Assembly: GCA_964036045.1 (NCBI GenBank)
Contig: OZ038381.1
Coordinates: 125,433,708 to 125,497,707 of the forward strand
Reading direction: 5' to 3'
DNA: 64,000 nucleotides
DNA from: Eutreptiella sp. 'Long Island Sound 2002'
Lineage: Eukaryota > Euglenozoa > Euglenophyceae > Eutreptiales > Eutreptiaceae
Shown: piece after piece, positions 10,640 to 22,505 of the stretch
Numbering within the stretch: the stretch's first letter is position 1
How the letters are laid out: the number at the start of each line of letters is the position of its first letter
Notes under the pieces: model-generated
What the model was told of the DNA's origin: nothing
The model's input: only the letters and a program-made list of their open reading frames with translations
Database searches by the model: none
Made by a program: the position numbers and the translations under genes

Positions 10640-12450
10640 TCCCCTTGGTAAGACCTTCTTCCTGCAATGTCAAAGGAGGCATCCCGAGCTCCCGAAGATA
10701 CCTACCTACCTACCTGAACCTGAAGAGGCACTTGGCCGCGCGCCTGTGGGATATCACCATCGGCAAAACGGACGTGCCACTCGACTGGGCAAACCTGGTA
10801 CACCCGCTGTATAAGAAAGGCGACTGGACGAACCGCGACAACTGAAGACCCATTGTGTGCGCCACCACCGAAGCCAAACTCATATGGATGCTCATCCTCA
10901 AACGGGTGGCCCTGGCGGTGTACCGGGCTGTACCGCCCTCAATGTGGGGGGCCATACCGGGTATGTCGCCATTGGAGGCCATATTTTTGCAAGACGCCGT
11001 GGTGGACATGGACCCAATCAGCCTCATCATCAAGTCCCTGGATGTCAAAGGGGCCTTCCCGAACACCCCGCACCGCCTCCTAAGGGCGGTCTGGGAGCAC
11101 ATGGGACTTCCCCCCGAGGGCTTCCTGCAAGCGTACGTCGCCACCCGCATGTACGCCATAAAAGCCGACGTGGGCACCAATCCCATGGGTCCACCCTGCC
11201 AGTGGGGTCCCGCAAGGGGGTGCGGAAGGCCCATTCCTCTTCCTACTCGTCACCCTCCCGCTGGCGTTTTACATCCGACGCACATACCCGGACGTGGCAC
11301 CATATTCCCTACAGACCACGCTCCTGGGGTTTGCGGACGACATGGCGGTGGTGACCGCCACCGCACGTCAACCCCTGCTGACCACCCCGGACCCCACCAG
11401 AGCCACCAAAGTCCTCCACATCGTCACCACCTCTCTGGCGGGCAACCAGCTGCTGATACACAACGTCAAATCTGCCACCATGGTACACAATTCACTGCCG
11501 CCGCCCCTCCGCCCCGGGGACCTGCCCATGAACCCAGTAAACACGGCCACCTACCTGGGGGTCCAACAAGCGGCCACCGCAGGCGGGGTCACCCTACCAC
11601 CAAACCTGATACGGCAGCTGACACGGACACTGGTCATAGCACGCATCAAGGCACTCTCCACCCAGGCCCTGGCATACTTCCCACAAGCCGTGCTCAACGC
11701 AGCTATAGGATTCTAGGCCTTGCACCTAACACACCCCGAACACATGCTGCAAGAGGCCGCTACCACAGTGCGACGAGCGTGGACCATCCACGGCCACCGG
11801 CCCACATCGCTACCTGCAACGGTACGCGCGGCATCACCACTGTACTGCGGAGACAACACCGATGACCTCGTCAACAAAGTGTACACAGCTCACACTGCGG
11901 CCGACCTGCATCGTCTCATGCACAATCATGAGCCGGAGGTAAGAGAGGTCTTCACGCTGACGCTGCAGGAGGCCCAATACCATCGCAACACCTGCCGACA
12001 ATACATACTTCACCAGCGGGGCCTCCCCACCAAGGTGGGGACCCGCATATGGAACCACCTACAACTCCTGCTACCCGACCACCAGCACGTCATCCTAACG
12101 AACCATCGGTGCAGGGAAACCGGCCCTCTGGCGGTCCTTCACACCGATGTGGGGGGTGGACCAACGGGAAGCACCACTACTCTGGACCTGGTGGGCACCA
12201 CCCTCCACCTCGTGCGCGTCACCCCAAACCAGATGCGAGCCCTCCAACGAGTGAGCACACACCACGTCCCATTTCTACAACACCCGGAGTGGCCCAACGA
12301 ATCACTCCTGGAGAACCACATGCGCAGTGCGGCCACCCAAACCGGGCACCCCCAACCAACAGATGGGGAAGTACGTGAGGCGTACAACCTGTTTCGGAAC
12401 ACACACAAACGGCCACTGCCACCGAGCCCACCGCGAGGGAACCAGGCCCA
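10640..12450 (+). pseudogene. LINE-type reverse transcriptase of element B
   Basis: Reverse transcriptase copies element RNA into DNA at the target. Motifs in order: LVHPLYKKGDWTN, then a TGA (10843-10845) followed by RPIV, where the family has N-x-RPI; SLDVKGAFPNTPH with the first catalytic Asp; SGVPQGGAEGPFLF in a shifted frame near 11,200; GFADDMAVV with the catalytic FADD at 11,330-11,341; and a thumb region with NTATYLGVQQA. A TAG at 11714-11716 and further frameshifts after about 12,440 show decay. The NxRPI and GVPQGG motifs place it with non-LTR RTs. Clade cannot be settled by eye. Confidence 0.85.
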
Positions 12451-12819
12451 CCACCGGCCAGCAGAGCAAGTGGAATATGTACTCGGTGCCACGGTGCCGG
12501 CGGTACTCCTCCTAGCGCCCAACGGGCTCAAAGCCACATTGCGGCCGGGCAGAGCAGGGGGCAACTTGTGCATGCTACCGCCACCCACGGCGTGCCCCTT
12601 CCGTCCGCCGTCACTGTCGCAAGACAAGCTGAAGGGCACCCGCACCACTTGCTGGAGATGTGGGCCCCACGCGCTGGCCACCCCGTGGCCCCTTTCTCCG
12701 GTTACTGGCGCGCTACCACCCCATGCCAACGGCCCACGCTACCCCGGAACAACACCGGCGGCTACACACGCACTTCGAACGGGACGCGGAGAGGGACACG
12801 GCCACAGTGCCGTAGAGCC

Positions 12820-14933
12820 CCAGCGCCGAGGCGGAATGGAGATTCCACCGGGGAACGTGGGACACCCAACACCCGGCCATCACCTTCCCGGTGCTGGCCA
12901 AACACCGCAGCGCCACGCCGGAGGCCCCCGCCTACCCGGTCAAACACCGATGCTCCCAAGTACAGGACTGGCAGACGGTCGAGTGGACCACATTCCACCC
13001 GCAGACAGGGTACCTGCTCCAGTATGTGTACGGCTATCTGACACAGGGGCACGAGAGGAACAACGACAATGTCCGCAGGAACCCTGCGGCAACCGAGATC
13101 ATCCGCCAGGGGGTGGGCGTGCGTGCTACCTGGAGACTCCGACCGGACACCAACACGCCGTGGGCCACCACGGAACGGGGAGCACACATCCATGCTTACC
13201 AACCAACGATGCCATGCCGCCTGCCGCACCCGGACAACCACAACACAGTCATTTTCGTGGATGCCTCCGGCACTACAAGCCTCAACCCAGCGGCCGGGGG
13301 GGCAGCTTTGGAGTTGAAAGTAGACACGACAGGCCGACTGCACCAACATCACCTCAGAGGGGCTACCATCTTCGGGGCCTCCTGTCACGGGAAATTGAAG
13401 ACACTGGCGATCGTCTTGGACGCCGTCAATGACACCCACCAAGAACCGCGTGACCACACGCACAATGTGTGGGTAGTGGTAGACGCAGCGGTGGACTTCG
13501 AAATCGTCCGCAGGTTGGCACGACAGCCCCTGCACAAGGCCACTGACTCTAGCCTGGGCACCCAGGCCCTACACCTCTGGACAGCCTTGCGGCACCTCCC
13601 CAAACACGTCGTCTTACATCTTGTCAAACAAGAATCTCATCGGTATAGCCTGCGCAACGGACACATAGATTTACACGCCCACAACCAGCTTGCCGAACGT
13701 ATGCCTGACGGCGAGGACCCGCCGCTACGAGACCACATGCACACACACCTCCAACACCTGCCGCCAGTCCCACGCCCCGGGCAACCACCAGCCTGGGTGC
13801 CAGACGATCGCATCTATAACCACACGGGACGGGCATACCACTACCCACAACCCGTCCGCACCATGGCGCACATTCGGGGCAGTCAAGCCGACAATGCCCT
13901 TCTCAGCCATCTCCAATATACCATGTGCACCTCATTATACTTCTCGGCTCTTGACCCATCCCCAATACCGGTACACCTGCAGACCGGAAGTGCCCAACTC
14001 TTGCTTGAACAACTACCCCTCCTGGACAGGGTGGCACGCTGGTATGCCCAGCGAGGTATAGAAATACCCCCGGAATACACCATATGCCCCTGCCATCTCC
14101 AACGGCCAGAAACATGGAACCACTTCAAACACTGCCCATTAGCCCAAGGGGAAAACCACCTGGCAACGTGGACACCGGAGAACACCATAGCGCAACACAC
14201 CGGATGGAGCCCGGCCACGCCACCGGCAAATGAGGTTGGGCGCCTGATGCGGCAACCGGTGATCAAGCGGCGGTACTCAGGGGAGCGGTGCCACTCCAGC
14301 TCTACAGGGTCATCGCCGACCACGCCCCAGAACCTAGGGCCACAATATGTCACATGCAGCTCACCGCCATCAAGAGGGCGGAAGCACAGTTACAGCACCG
14401 CGTCCAGGTATACGCACAGGAAGCACAACAAACATCCAACGACTGTCGCATGTATTACAACCCCCTCATCCACTACCAACATGCACAGCCTAGCGACTAG
14501 CCACACGCACGGGCCCGCGGCGATTGCCAGGCACCTGCCGTCGCGCCGCCCGGAGCGCGCGCGCCCCCTCCCGTGTAGAGGCCCGATGGTCCTACAAACA
14601 ATACCTCACCTCAGGATGTCCGAAGGTGAAGCTCCACATCCGTGGCCGGGAAACCCATGCGGGGTCTGCGTGGAGGTGAGCGACGAGGACGGCAACCCGC
14701 TTTGTAGGCATGACCTCGGCTGCGGCGGCACTGAGCAGCTGCACTGGATCTCCAGCCCGTGCATCGCGAACTTGTGGTCGTGCCCACTCTGCCGACGACC
14801 GCATCCACTCTGCACAGCTCCGCTGCCGCGCGAAACGCAAGACGAAGACCTCACACTCCAGACACTGCGCACTCTGGTCCGGCAAAACGTCTGGAACGAC
14901 AGCGCGAGGGAGGACAGCCCCGACGTCGAGTGA
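12820..14933 (+). pseudogene. RNase H, zinc knuckle and RING-like finger, C-terminal part of the RT ORF
   Basis: This open frame continues the RT polyprotein after frameshifts. RNase H-like: VIFVDASGTT at 13,251 (first Asp) with an Ala-rich strand, and VWVVVDAAVDFE at 13,470. A LINE-type zinc knuckle, C-x-C-x9-H-x3-C, lies at about 14,090-14,140 (ICPCHLQRPETWNHFKHC). Near the end are CGVC, then DLGCGGTEQLHW, SSPCIANLW and SCPLCRRP: the C-x2-C ... C ... H ... C ... C-x2-C spacing of a RING-H2-like finger (14,658-14,806). RING fingers usually serve E3 ubiquitin ligases; activity here is inference. The TGA at 14931-14933 overlaps the next ATG. Confidence 0.65.
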
Positions 14934-17495
14934 TGGGCGTCCTCACCGACGAGGACCCTGCGACACCACCCCCCCGCCCCCCCTGGCGCGCACCAACCTG
15001 GGCGCTGCCAGACCCGGGGGCGGACCCCACGATTTACGTCCCCGACTACGAACATTACGACGACGCGCCACGGGGCAGTCTACCCCCCATTGGCAATCTG
15101 CCACACAGTTGGGGCCCCGTCACCCCCATGAACCACAACAACTACCGCACCATCGTCGTCACCCTCACCACCCGCCTCCCGATCGCCTTCGGCTGGCTGG
15201 TGGGGGACGCGGAATGGGCGATGGGCATTGCCCGCGGCGCCCATTGCGCCAAGTTGGGGAAGTTCTTCCAGCGCAGCGGGGCCATGACCCCTGGGGGCAA
15301 CCACGAGGCTGATGGCAGCCTACCTCATGTGGAGGGGCATTGCCCCCCCACGCAGCCTCCGGCCACTGGTACAGCGTGCCCAGCAGCCGCACGTCCGGCC
15401 GCCGCAACCGGGCACGTACAGCAATGCGGCAGTGGCCAGGATGATGGCCAGAGGTACCCGGATGGACGGCTCATCCTACTCCTCCCGGGAAACCGCGACC
15501 ATCACCACCTTTCCGTCCCGATCCCGCCTCACAACAGCGACTAGACCACAAATGTACGCGCCCGAAAATCAGCCGCAACATCCTCCACGTCCCCCAGCCC
15601 GTCCCCCTCCGCCCCCCCACACCCGTCGCCACACCACACCAACAGCGCGCCACCGACGCCACGCGGGCTACGGGCGATCCGGCACCATCGAGGGCCGGCA
15701 CGCCACAGAGCCCCCGACAAGAGCGTGCGTCCAAACGGGCGGCGCAACGACAACCAACACAACACCACACGGCCACAGGGATCTGGGGACACCGGGCATC
15801 ACCTGCCGGGAGCGGAGCCATACCCAGCCCCACTAATACGGAGGCGGTGGGCACCCAGCCCGAACAACCCCCCGGCACCGCACACCTGCACAGGGAACCG
15901 GCCCTGAGCCCCACAGGAAGCCCGCAACCCCTAACACCACCCGTCGCGTCCGCGCACGGTCCACGGCCGGCAGCCAGCCAAACGGCAGCAACACAGGCCC
16001 ACCCGGAGCCCCGCCCGCACTATGGCACACCTGACCGGCCGGCAGCGGGCCCAGCATACGCGTCGCCCCACGGTGCCCCCACGCAGGCACACACCGCTAC
16101 CCCGACCGACAGCACCGCCGCCCGGCCCTCGGACACCGTGCACCCGCACACCCCTGGCCCCACCGAGGGCCTAATCCCCCAGGCTCCGGCAACGTCCAGC
16201 GCGGAGGACCTACCGGCCACGACGCACGACGGACCGGCGCCCGAGCGGCACCACGCCCCACCAACCTGGCCGACGGCACGGCCGGCAGAGCCGTCATCTC
16301 CCGGTCACCCAGCCCCCGGCCCGGGCCCCGGCCCGGACCCGGCGCGCACCGCCGCCCCGGCGGGCGCCCCACAGCCCACAGGCCCGGAAAGCCGACCCGA
16401 GCCGCCGCCTGTGGCGGAAGGCCACGCCCGGAGGGCAACGCAACCCACGAACGATGAAGCCGAAACGCCTGCACTGCCGACCCAACCGCAGCGCGGGGAG
16501 CCCACGGTGGGCGCGGAAGAAATGTGGGACAACGGACACCAACGCCAACACCCATGGGGGAGCCTGGCGGGGGAGCGGACCGGCCGTCAATGCAGAGTGC
16601 CGACCCACCGAACATAGCGGCACACGGAGGCGGCGAGGCATTGACCGCTGACCAGCCTGAGACGGAACCTGAGGGACCAACTCTGGACACCGAGTGTGAA
16701 GACGGCCTCAACCGACCCTCAGCCACAGATCGCGCCGGCGCCGCCCTCCTAGCGAACCTAATACTTCGCGCAGACGCAAGCACGCCAGGGGGGGCGCCGC
16801 CGAGGGAGCCACCGGAAACCTGAGCGGGGTCAGAGACCCGGGAAGCCACACCCGACACGCCCCAGCAAGACCGCGACGACAACTCTTTCGATGTCTTCAT
16901 GGAGTCCTGCATGGGTGACTCCCACAAGATCCCAGCACCGGCGGCGCCACACGTCCACCCGGAGCCATGACGCAACCAGGCGGAAGACACACCCCTCACG
17001 TCATCAGGACAGGCACACCTCCAGCGCGATTACACCGCCCTGGGGCAGGTTACCGCTGCGGGTGAAGGGCATGCGACTGCGAGCGGCGCGGCGCACTGGA
17101 CCACGGACGAGCGCGGCGCCCCAGGAGAGGGTGCACGCGTGGAAGCGGCCACCAACACCGCTAGCGAGGCTATCGGCCCACCGCCGGGGACCGCCCCGCC
17201 CTGGGGGCGGGGGCACCTGGACTACGCAAGCTTGGAGGGTGACGCCAACCGCCCTGGCGAACAAGCGGAACTAGCGGCGACCCGAGACCTGGGCCTCTGG
17301 GTCCCCAGGCTTACCGCAGGGGAGCAACTCGCCCTGGCAGTCAGCATCCGATGGCTGCTTACCTCGCGGTCCCGCCACCTCGCGGAGGAAAGCCGCACCA
17401 TGGCAGATGTCACATTTGGCCATCGGACGGGGCACACGCCCCCCGCCACCATGGACCACCTCGGCCAATGGCACTATGTGGCCACCCGGCTCATT
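14933..17495 (+). pseudogene. ORF3 of element B, 5' part (Pro-rich)
   Basis: Its ATG (14933-14935) overlaps the preceding TGA as TGATG. The first 130 residues look folded: TIYVPDYEHYDD, NNYRTIVVTLTTRLPIAFGW, GDAEWAMGIARGAHCAKLGK. A frameshift near 15,308 moves coding to a second frame (LRPLVQRAQQ, NAAVARMMARGTRM). Long Pro/Thr/Ala-rich linkers follow in shifting frames. The last part (about 17,139-17,495) is protein-like again, with LGLWVPRLTAGEQLALAVS and HYVATRLIRTYQ, and is cut by the DIRS insertion. No named family is recognised. It continues at 22,518. Confidence 0.45.
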
Positions 17496-17544
17496 CGAAC
17501 TTACCAAAATGTAATGCAGAGGAAGGAAGAGGGGGCGAGGCGAA

Positions 17545-17928
17545 AGCACAGCACAAGACACATACTGAGCACTACTGAAAAATACCGGTTTACTTCACAA
17601 GTGTACTCTACATTCCCTTTTATGGTACACTTGTCCCTTGATTTTGTTTTGCCTATATCTCTACACTGAGGCCCCAACAGGGAAAACCGCCATCGGCAAT
17701 GGATCCGGCACCCTCAAATTATGGGGGTATAGCCTCTTATAAAAATACTTGAATTTTCAACAATTTTGGGGTTTGAACCTAGGTCCCCTGAATACAATGC
17801 CAAGCCTTTAACCACTAAGGCAACTGGCCAATCTGCCTAGATGCCTGACATAAAGTGGATTAAACAAATTCAAAATCATTTCACACTCACTGACTAACTG
17901 CCAATAACTGACTCCCTATGCTCAAAAC
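17545..17928 (+). repeat. DIRS left inverted terminal repeat
   Basis: It runs from the GCACAGCACAA end to CTATGCTCAAAAC and is the reverse complement of 22,121-22,505 at roughly 90% identity by eye. Landmarks shared by both are GAGGCCCCAACAGGGAAAA, TTATGGGGGTATAGCCTC and ACCTAGGTCCCC. It includes a tRNA-like segment on the minus strand. Confidence 0.9.
17765..17827 (-). other. tRNA-like sequence in the left DIRS inverted repeat
   Basis: Read on the minus strand it has an A-box-like block (TTGCCTTAGTGGTT, 17,810-17,823) and a B-box (GGTTCAAACCC, 17,769-17,779) about 31 bases apart, as in type 2 RNA polymerase III promoters. The T-loop-like GTTCAAA is intact. It is not a full tRNA: acceptor pairing and a clear anticodon arm are not seen. 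A tRNA-derived SINE captured by the element is one explanation. Confidence 0.6.
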
Positions 17929-18022
17929 AAACGGTTGGCTTCTAGTAGCACTTATATATTAAGCCGATAAAACTTTATACCCCTCATTCTTTTTTACCCT
18001 GGTATATAGGGCACGGAGGGTG

Positions 18023-18132
18023 GGCAGTATGTGTCTTGTGCTGTGCTTTCGCCTCGCCCCCTCTTCCTTCCTCTGAATTACATTTTGGTAATTTCGAGGA
18101 GGCTCGGCTTCAACACAGCACAATCCCCATAC
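18023..18132 (+). repeat. DIRS internal complementary region
   Basis: Bases 18,026-18,092 are the reverse complement of the left outer end (17,501-17,567), with one mismatch seen. Bases 18,099-18,132 are the reverse complement of the right outer end (about 22,481-22,517). This head-to-head joining of both end sequences is the hallmark of DIRS elements, where it templates the missing ends during circle formation. Confidence 0.9.
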
Positions 18133-18201
18133 TGAGCCCAGACAGCAGACGCTGTAAAAAGAAATGCAATAAGACTTATATTAAATCCCATAATAAACTT
18201 C

Positions 18202-19405
18202 TTATTCCAATAACAGAACCTCCAAGTCGACAGACGCTTCTGGCGCCAGCGACTGCGCCACATTAGACATCGCAACCACTCTGTTATAAAAGCGCCTGAA
18301 GGTATCGTAACTTCTCCAATCTCCCAGTTCACAGACAACGTGTGGATCAACTCCCATTAAAATGAGCGCTGTAGCTGCTGAACCTCTTGTACTGTGAGCA
18401 GTAAACTCATGCAGCCCCATGCTTCGCAGAAACGTTGTTGTCAATGAATCGATGGTACTCGCCAGAATGAGCCTTCTAGGAGGTTTCAAAGACACGAAGA
18501 GTGCAGGCCCTTCGTAAGAAGTGGTCATGTCCAGGTATACGCTGAACCAGTAGATAGGACAGAATGCACTATTAGACATCGCGTGGATGGGACATGGCTC
18601 ATGCACGGGACGCCCTTTACGCCTGCTCATCACAAACCAAACCTTGTCGTGTTTAATGATATCTGTGCGCTTTGCGTGTTCCAGATCAATTCCACGAAAG
18701 AGCGCGAAGAAGCGAAAAACCAGAATGAGACTCTGTCCGCGCCTCCTGCTATGGCAGCTGCTGCAGTAGCTTGGGCACTTCGTAATACACCACGTAGCGT
18801 TGAACTGAGTAGTTCCATTTCTTCTTGAGCCCTTTCAAAATAGATTCGAATTGTAACACGTTAGTTCCAGAAAACAACAGCAAAGCCGCATATGCACAAC
18901 GTGCCTCCGCCACTGATTCCTTCTCAGCGAATTGAATCAACCAGTACGCCAACAAAGTAATTGGAGTGGTGTCCAAGTCCCTAATGGAGGTGAAGGAACG
19001 CTTCGTATAAGCCATCTGCTGAAATTTGAGCCAAGCTCTATTGTATCGCTTGAAGGTGTGATCCCCGTAGGGTTTCAAGTACGTCTGGATTTCTTCTTTG
19101 GTGGTTCCTTTGAGTCTGAGGTAGTCTTGCAAAGCCATCCGCAAATCACAGGTTGACGCGCTTTGACCGCCACTCTGTCTGGAAGCTGGTAGGTCGCTTG
19201 ATAAATTGTGATTGTCATCTGAGTCATTGATTGGAACTTGTGCCACCACGGCTTCAATGGATGATACGGGACCACTAACAGAACCTTGTAATGCGTAGCT
19301 TCCTCTAGGAAAGTTAGCATCTTGGGAATTAGATGCCACGGAGGATTGCTGAAACCCGGAGACACCTTGTGTGTTCGTTGGGTTAAAATGTCTACCCAAA
19401 CGCAC
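18202..19405 (-). pseudogene. DIRS tyrosine recombinase
   Basis: This enzyme integrates the circular cDNA through a covalent phosphotyrosine intermediate. The N-terminal SAM-like region lies in the frame 19,405-18,749 (KEEIQTYLKPYGDHTFKRYN, PITLLAYWLIQFAEKE). After a one-base frameshift near 18,760 the catalytic part follows to 18,202: FRFFALFRGIDLEHA with the first Arg, HEFTAHSTRGSAATALI with the His-x-x-Arg pair, and DTFRRFYNR with the nucleophilic Tyr. The residue set is complete, so only the frameshift obviously disables it. Confidence 0.9.
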
Positions 19406-19661
19406 CTGGTTGAGGGTATTCTGAAATGAATTTTGGACATTGCCTGTTCACCGCACTCGCCATCCATTCTGTTCCCGAACTCACCCACGAAAATTTCTCC
19501 CAAATGATTTCCGTGCTGCGTGGGTCCAATGATGCCTCTGTCAATGTGATTTGTTGACGGCTCCACACGTCCGCCGGATTTCATTTGCTGGGCACATAGT
19601 GTGGAATGATGAACACGTTCATCTGACGGCAGTATTCCCAAAATTCTTGCATGGGATTGTT

Positions 19662-20107
19662 TCATCTCCGAATGCGACCTCCCCACTTCTTCAGGTAGTG
19701 GAAGAACACCATATTGTCCACGTGGAGATGGAGTTCGGTGTCTCGCAAGAGGTACGCTTTGATCGCATTGACTCCTGTTCTGAATTCCTTCAAGTCTATG
19801 TGACCCTGTGTCGTGCAGAACCAGCCGAATGTAGCCTCTGCATACTGACTCTGACCTGAACATACTGACTCTGCATAGTGGCGCCCCAACCGCAATTTGA
19901 CGCATCTGTCCACATGTGTGTCTTCTCCAAATCGACGGTGAACTGACGACCTCTCCACTGATGTAGTTCCCCCATGACTAACTCCAGCTGAATAGTCACC
20001 TGTTCCGGAAGACTTGCTTGTGTCTCCCATCCCCTTCTGCTGAGTACCCCAACGGGTTGTGCCAGGGCGTTGGTGTACAGCCTCATCTGTGGAGCTGCGA
20101 AAAGCAA
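19662..20107 (-). pseudogene. DIRS RNase H
   Basis: RNase H removes the RNA template. KTHMWTDASNCGWGATM (about 19,870-19,920) carries the first catalytic Asp; DLKEFRTGVNAIKAYL gives the Glu, and LHLHVDNMVFFHYL the second Asp in a shifted frame. CATACTGACTCTG occurs at 19,841-19,853 and again at 19,861-19,873, so a 20-bp direct duplication explains the frame change between the two halves. Confidence 0.85.
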
Positions 20108-20110
20108 CGC

Positions 20111-21094
20111 TCAAAGTGGACCCAGAACCGACGAGCACCTCCTGCAGGTTGGTGTTTCTGCTTCCATTAATCGACGCACATCGTGGAGTAGAGACTTGAG
20201 CTTGTGTGGTGGTATGCGTACCGTCGCGTCTTGCAGGTCGAGTAAGAAAACTAAAAAGACCAAGACACGTGTTGGCGTCAAGACAGACTTGGCGATGTGG
20301 ATCTGTAGCCTGAGCCTACACAGAAGATCAGCCAGCCATTTGGTATGCAACGCACAGTCCTCTATCGTTGGAGCGATAATGAGGAAATCGTCTAAATAGA
20401 CCCAAAGTAAAACATCTTTTGTCCGCCAGTGGCTGACCACTGGGAGTATCATTCTTTGCCATTCTCTTGGGGCGATGTTCAAACCGAAAGGTTAACAATC
20501 CCACCTGAAAACACAGCCCCGGTGTCTGAAAGCCAGCCAAGGCGCATCACGTTTCGCGATCGGTATGCGAAAATAGGCCGTCTTCAAATCCAGTTTGCAA
20601 GCGTAGTACCCCTTCTTTAAGTACGGTAAAATGTCACGAAGCGTTGGCAAAGATAAATACGTAACATGTATGAAACGATTGACCGATTTCAAATTTGTGC
20701 ACGGTTGTGACGACCCCTCTGGGTTCTCTGGGTCCGGCTCTTTCTCAACCAAGAAAATGGAAGTGACACAATTCGCGTCTTCAGGTTCAATTTCGCTGAC
20801 ATGACCAGCCAGAATCAACTTTTCTATCTCCCGCTGCAAGACTTCATCGTCATCTAGATCGTCACCTGCGTAAGGCGACAGTGAAAAAGGTCTGTAGTTG
20901 TCATCCGGATGTAACGGGTCAAAACCAGGAATCCAATCGAATTGTAGCCCATTGCGAGCTATGCGGGTAACATACGAGTCTCCAAGAGCTTCCCACGCGC
21001 GCCATGCCGCCTGCACACGCTTGTGTGGTGGGACCGAACAGTCCACACCACGTACCACCGCGTGCGAAATAAGTAGCTCGTTGACGGATGTCAT
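20111..21094 (-). pseudogene. DIRS reverse transcriptase
   Basis: Motifs in order: EIEKLILAGHVSEIEPED, TSIFLVEKEPD, NLKSVNRFIHVTYLSLPTL, GYYACKLDLKTAYFRIPIA with the first catalytic Asp, PFGLNIAPREWQRM, and LLWVYLDDFLIIAPT with the catalytic Asp pair. The frame is unbroken apart from TAA at 20,492-20,494, within the conserved block before PFGLNIAP. The start ATG overlaps the gag stop as ATGA at 21,091-21,094, suggesting coupled translation. Confidence 0.9.
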
Positions 21095-22029
21095 TTTTCT
21101 GCAACACGCTCCGTGACGAAGGGTCTATCGAAGCCTTTACCCTTTCCTTTACCTTTGCCTTTTCCCTTTTCAGGCCAAAACGTGTGACCTTTACCGAAAC
21201 GACTTCTCGTTTGGTGGAAAGAAGAGTATGACAATCTGCCGCGCAATCTACTGTTCAAGGTATCTTTGTGTTTCAACAATTTCAGTTCTGTCTCTGCAAA
21301 CAAGGGTGTTGAACCTGGTTTATCGACTTCGAGACGCTTATCCACTACTACACGCCTGAATTGTGTGATCGACGAGGATAGCGCCCCCAATGAAGCGATG
21401 GTGTGATGTAATCAATTCACCGGGTCGATTTCTGGGACAGACTCTGGATCTTCAGAAACTCGTTGCAGTGTGGTAAGCATACGCAAACACTCGCGCACGT
21501 GGTTGTCCTAGCGCACCTTCTCTGCGTCCAGTTCTCGGCTTATTGGAGCGTTGAAAACTGGTGTACGTCCGATTTCCGCGTAATGTGGGACCTCTTTCAT
21601 GACTTTGCGTCGCTTTGCAGGGTCCACTAACGTGGGCACTTCCGAAAGATGACGCTTGACGATCGCAGGCGTCGTCTGCGTTTTATCCTGCCACACGAAG
21701 GACTGTTCCGCAGACCCGGGGTGTTTCAGTGCCTCCTCTAACGCCGACGATATCAGGAAGACGTCTTCCTTGATCGCTGAGGCCATCGCCTTTTTGGGTT
21801 TCCGAGAGTGCATTAAATGTAAGGCATTGTGTAACAGAGGCAAGAATTTTTTCGCGACGCATACTGTTTTGTGACCAGTCATTTTGGCGTATGCTTTTGT
21901 CGCTTGCCACTCTGGTAATGCGTTTGCATCCATCTCTTCCATTGCATCCAGTACGACTTGCACGTCTGTTATCTGTTGCATCGACTCTGGCAATTTTGTA
22001 ATGAAATCAATGATGTCTTGAGCATCCAT
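21091..22029 (-). pseudogene. DIRS gag-like protein
   Basis: One frame of 312 codons runs from ATG (22,029) to TGA (21,091), broken by TAG at 21,508-21,510 and TGA at 21,412-21,414. The N-terminus (MDAQDIIDFITKLPESMQQI) is helical. The C-terminus has a Lys-Gly repeat (EKGKGKGKGKGKG), typical of nucleic-acid binding in DIRS gag proteins. No zinc knuckle is present. Position and composition support gag; the sequence is too variable to assign by motif. Confidence 0.75.
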
Positions 22030-22120
22030 TGTGGTGAAACTGCAATCTGGAATTTTAAATTGAAATAGCCACTCATAAAATCACGTCGCTCAGAATTATA
22101 TCAATTCTTGACGCAAACCG

Positions 22121-22505
22121 GTTTTGAGCATAGGGAGTCAGTTATTGGCAGTTAGTCAGTGAGTGTGAACTGATGTTGATTTTGTTTAATCTACTTTATG
22201 TCAGGCATTTAGGCAGATTGGCCAGTTGCCTTAGTGGTCAAAGGCTTGGCATTGTATTCGGGGGACCTAGGTTCAAACCCCAAAATTGTTGAAAATTCAA
22301 GTATTTTATAAGAGGCTATACCCCCATAATTTGAGGGTGCCAGATCCATTGCTGATGGCAGTTTTCCCTGTTGGGGCCTCAGTGAAGAGATATAGGCAAA
22401 ACAAAATCAAGGGACAAGTGTACCAAAAAGGGGAATGTAGAGTACACTTGTGAAGCAAACCGGTAGTTTTGAGTAGTGCTCAGTATGGGGATTGTGCTGT
22501 GCTGA
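22121..22505 (+). repeat. DIRS right inverted terminal repeat
   Basis: It mirrors the left repeat in reverse complement from GTTTTGAGCATAGG to TTGTGCTGTGCT. The terminal 12 bases beyond it, to about 22,517, are found only here and in the internal complementary region. It carries the second tRNA-like segment. Confidence 0.9.
22222..22284 (+). other. tRNA-like sequence in the right DIRS inverted repeat
   Basis: It has an A-box-like TTGCCTTAGTGGTC (22,226-22,239), a D-arm-like GCC/GGC pairing, and a consensus B-box GGTTCAAACCC (22,270-22,280). In this copy it points out of the element, toward the flank. Both repeats keep the boxes, with a single change in the A-box region. Confidence 0.6.

Noticed and set aside
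18202-22029. Phage or bacterial integrase
   Set aside because: The recombinase is in a DIRS context with RT, RNase H, inverted repeats and an internal complementary region.
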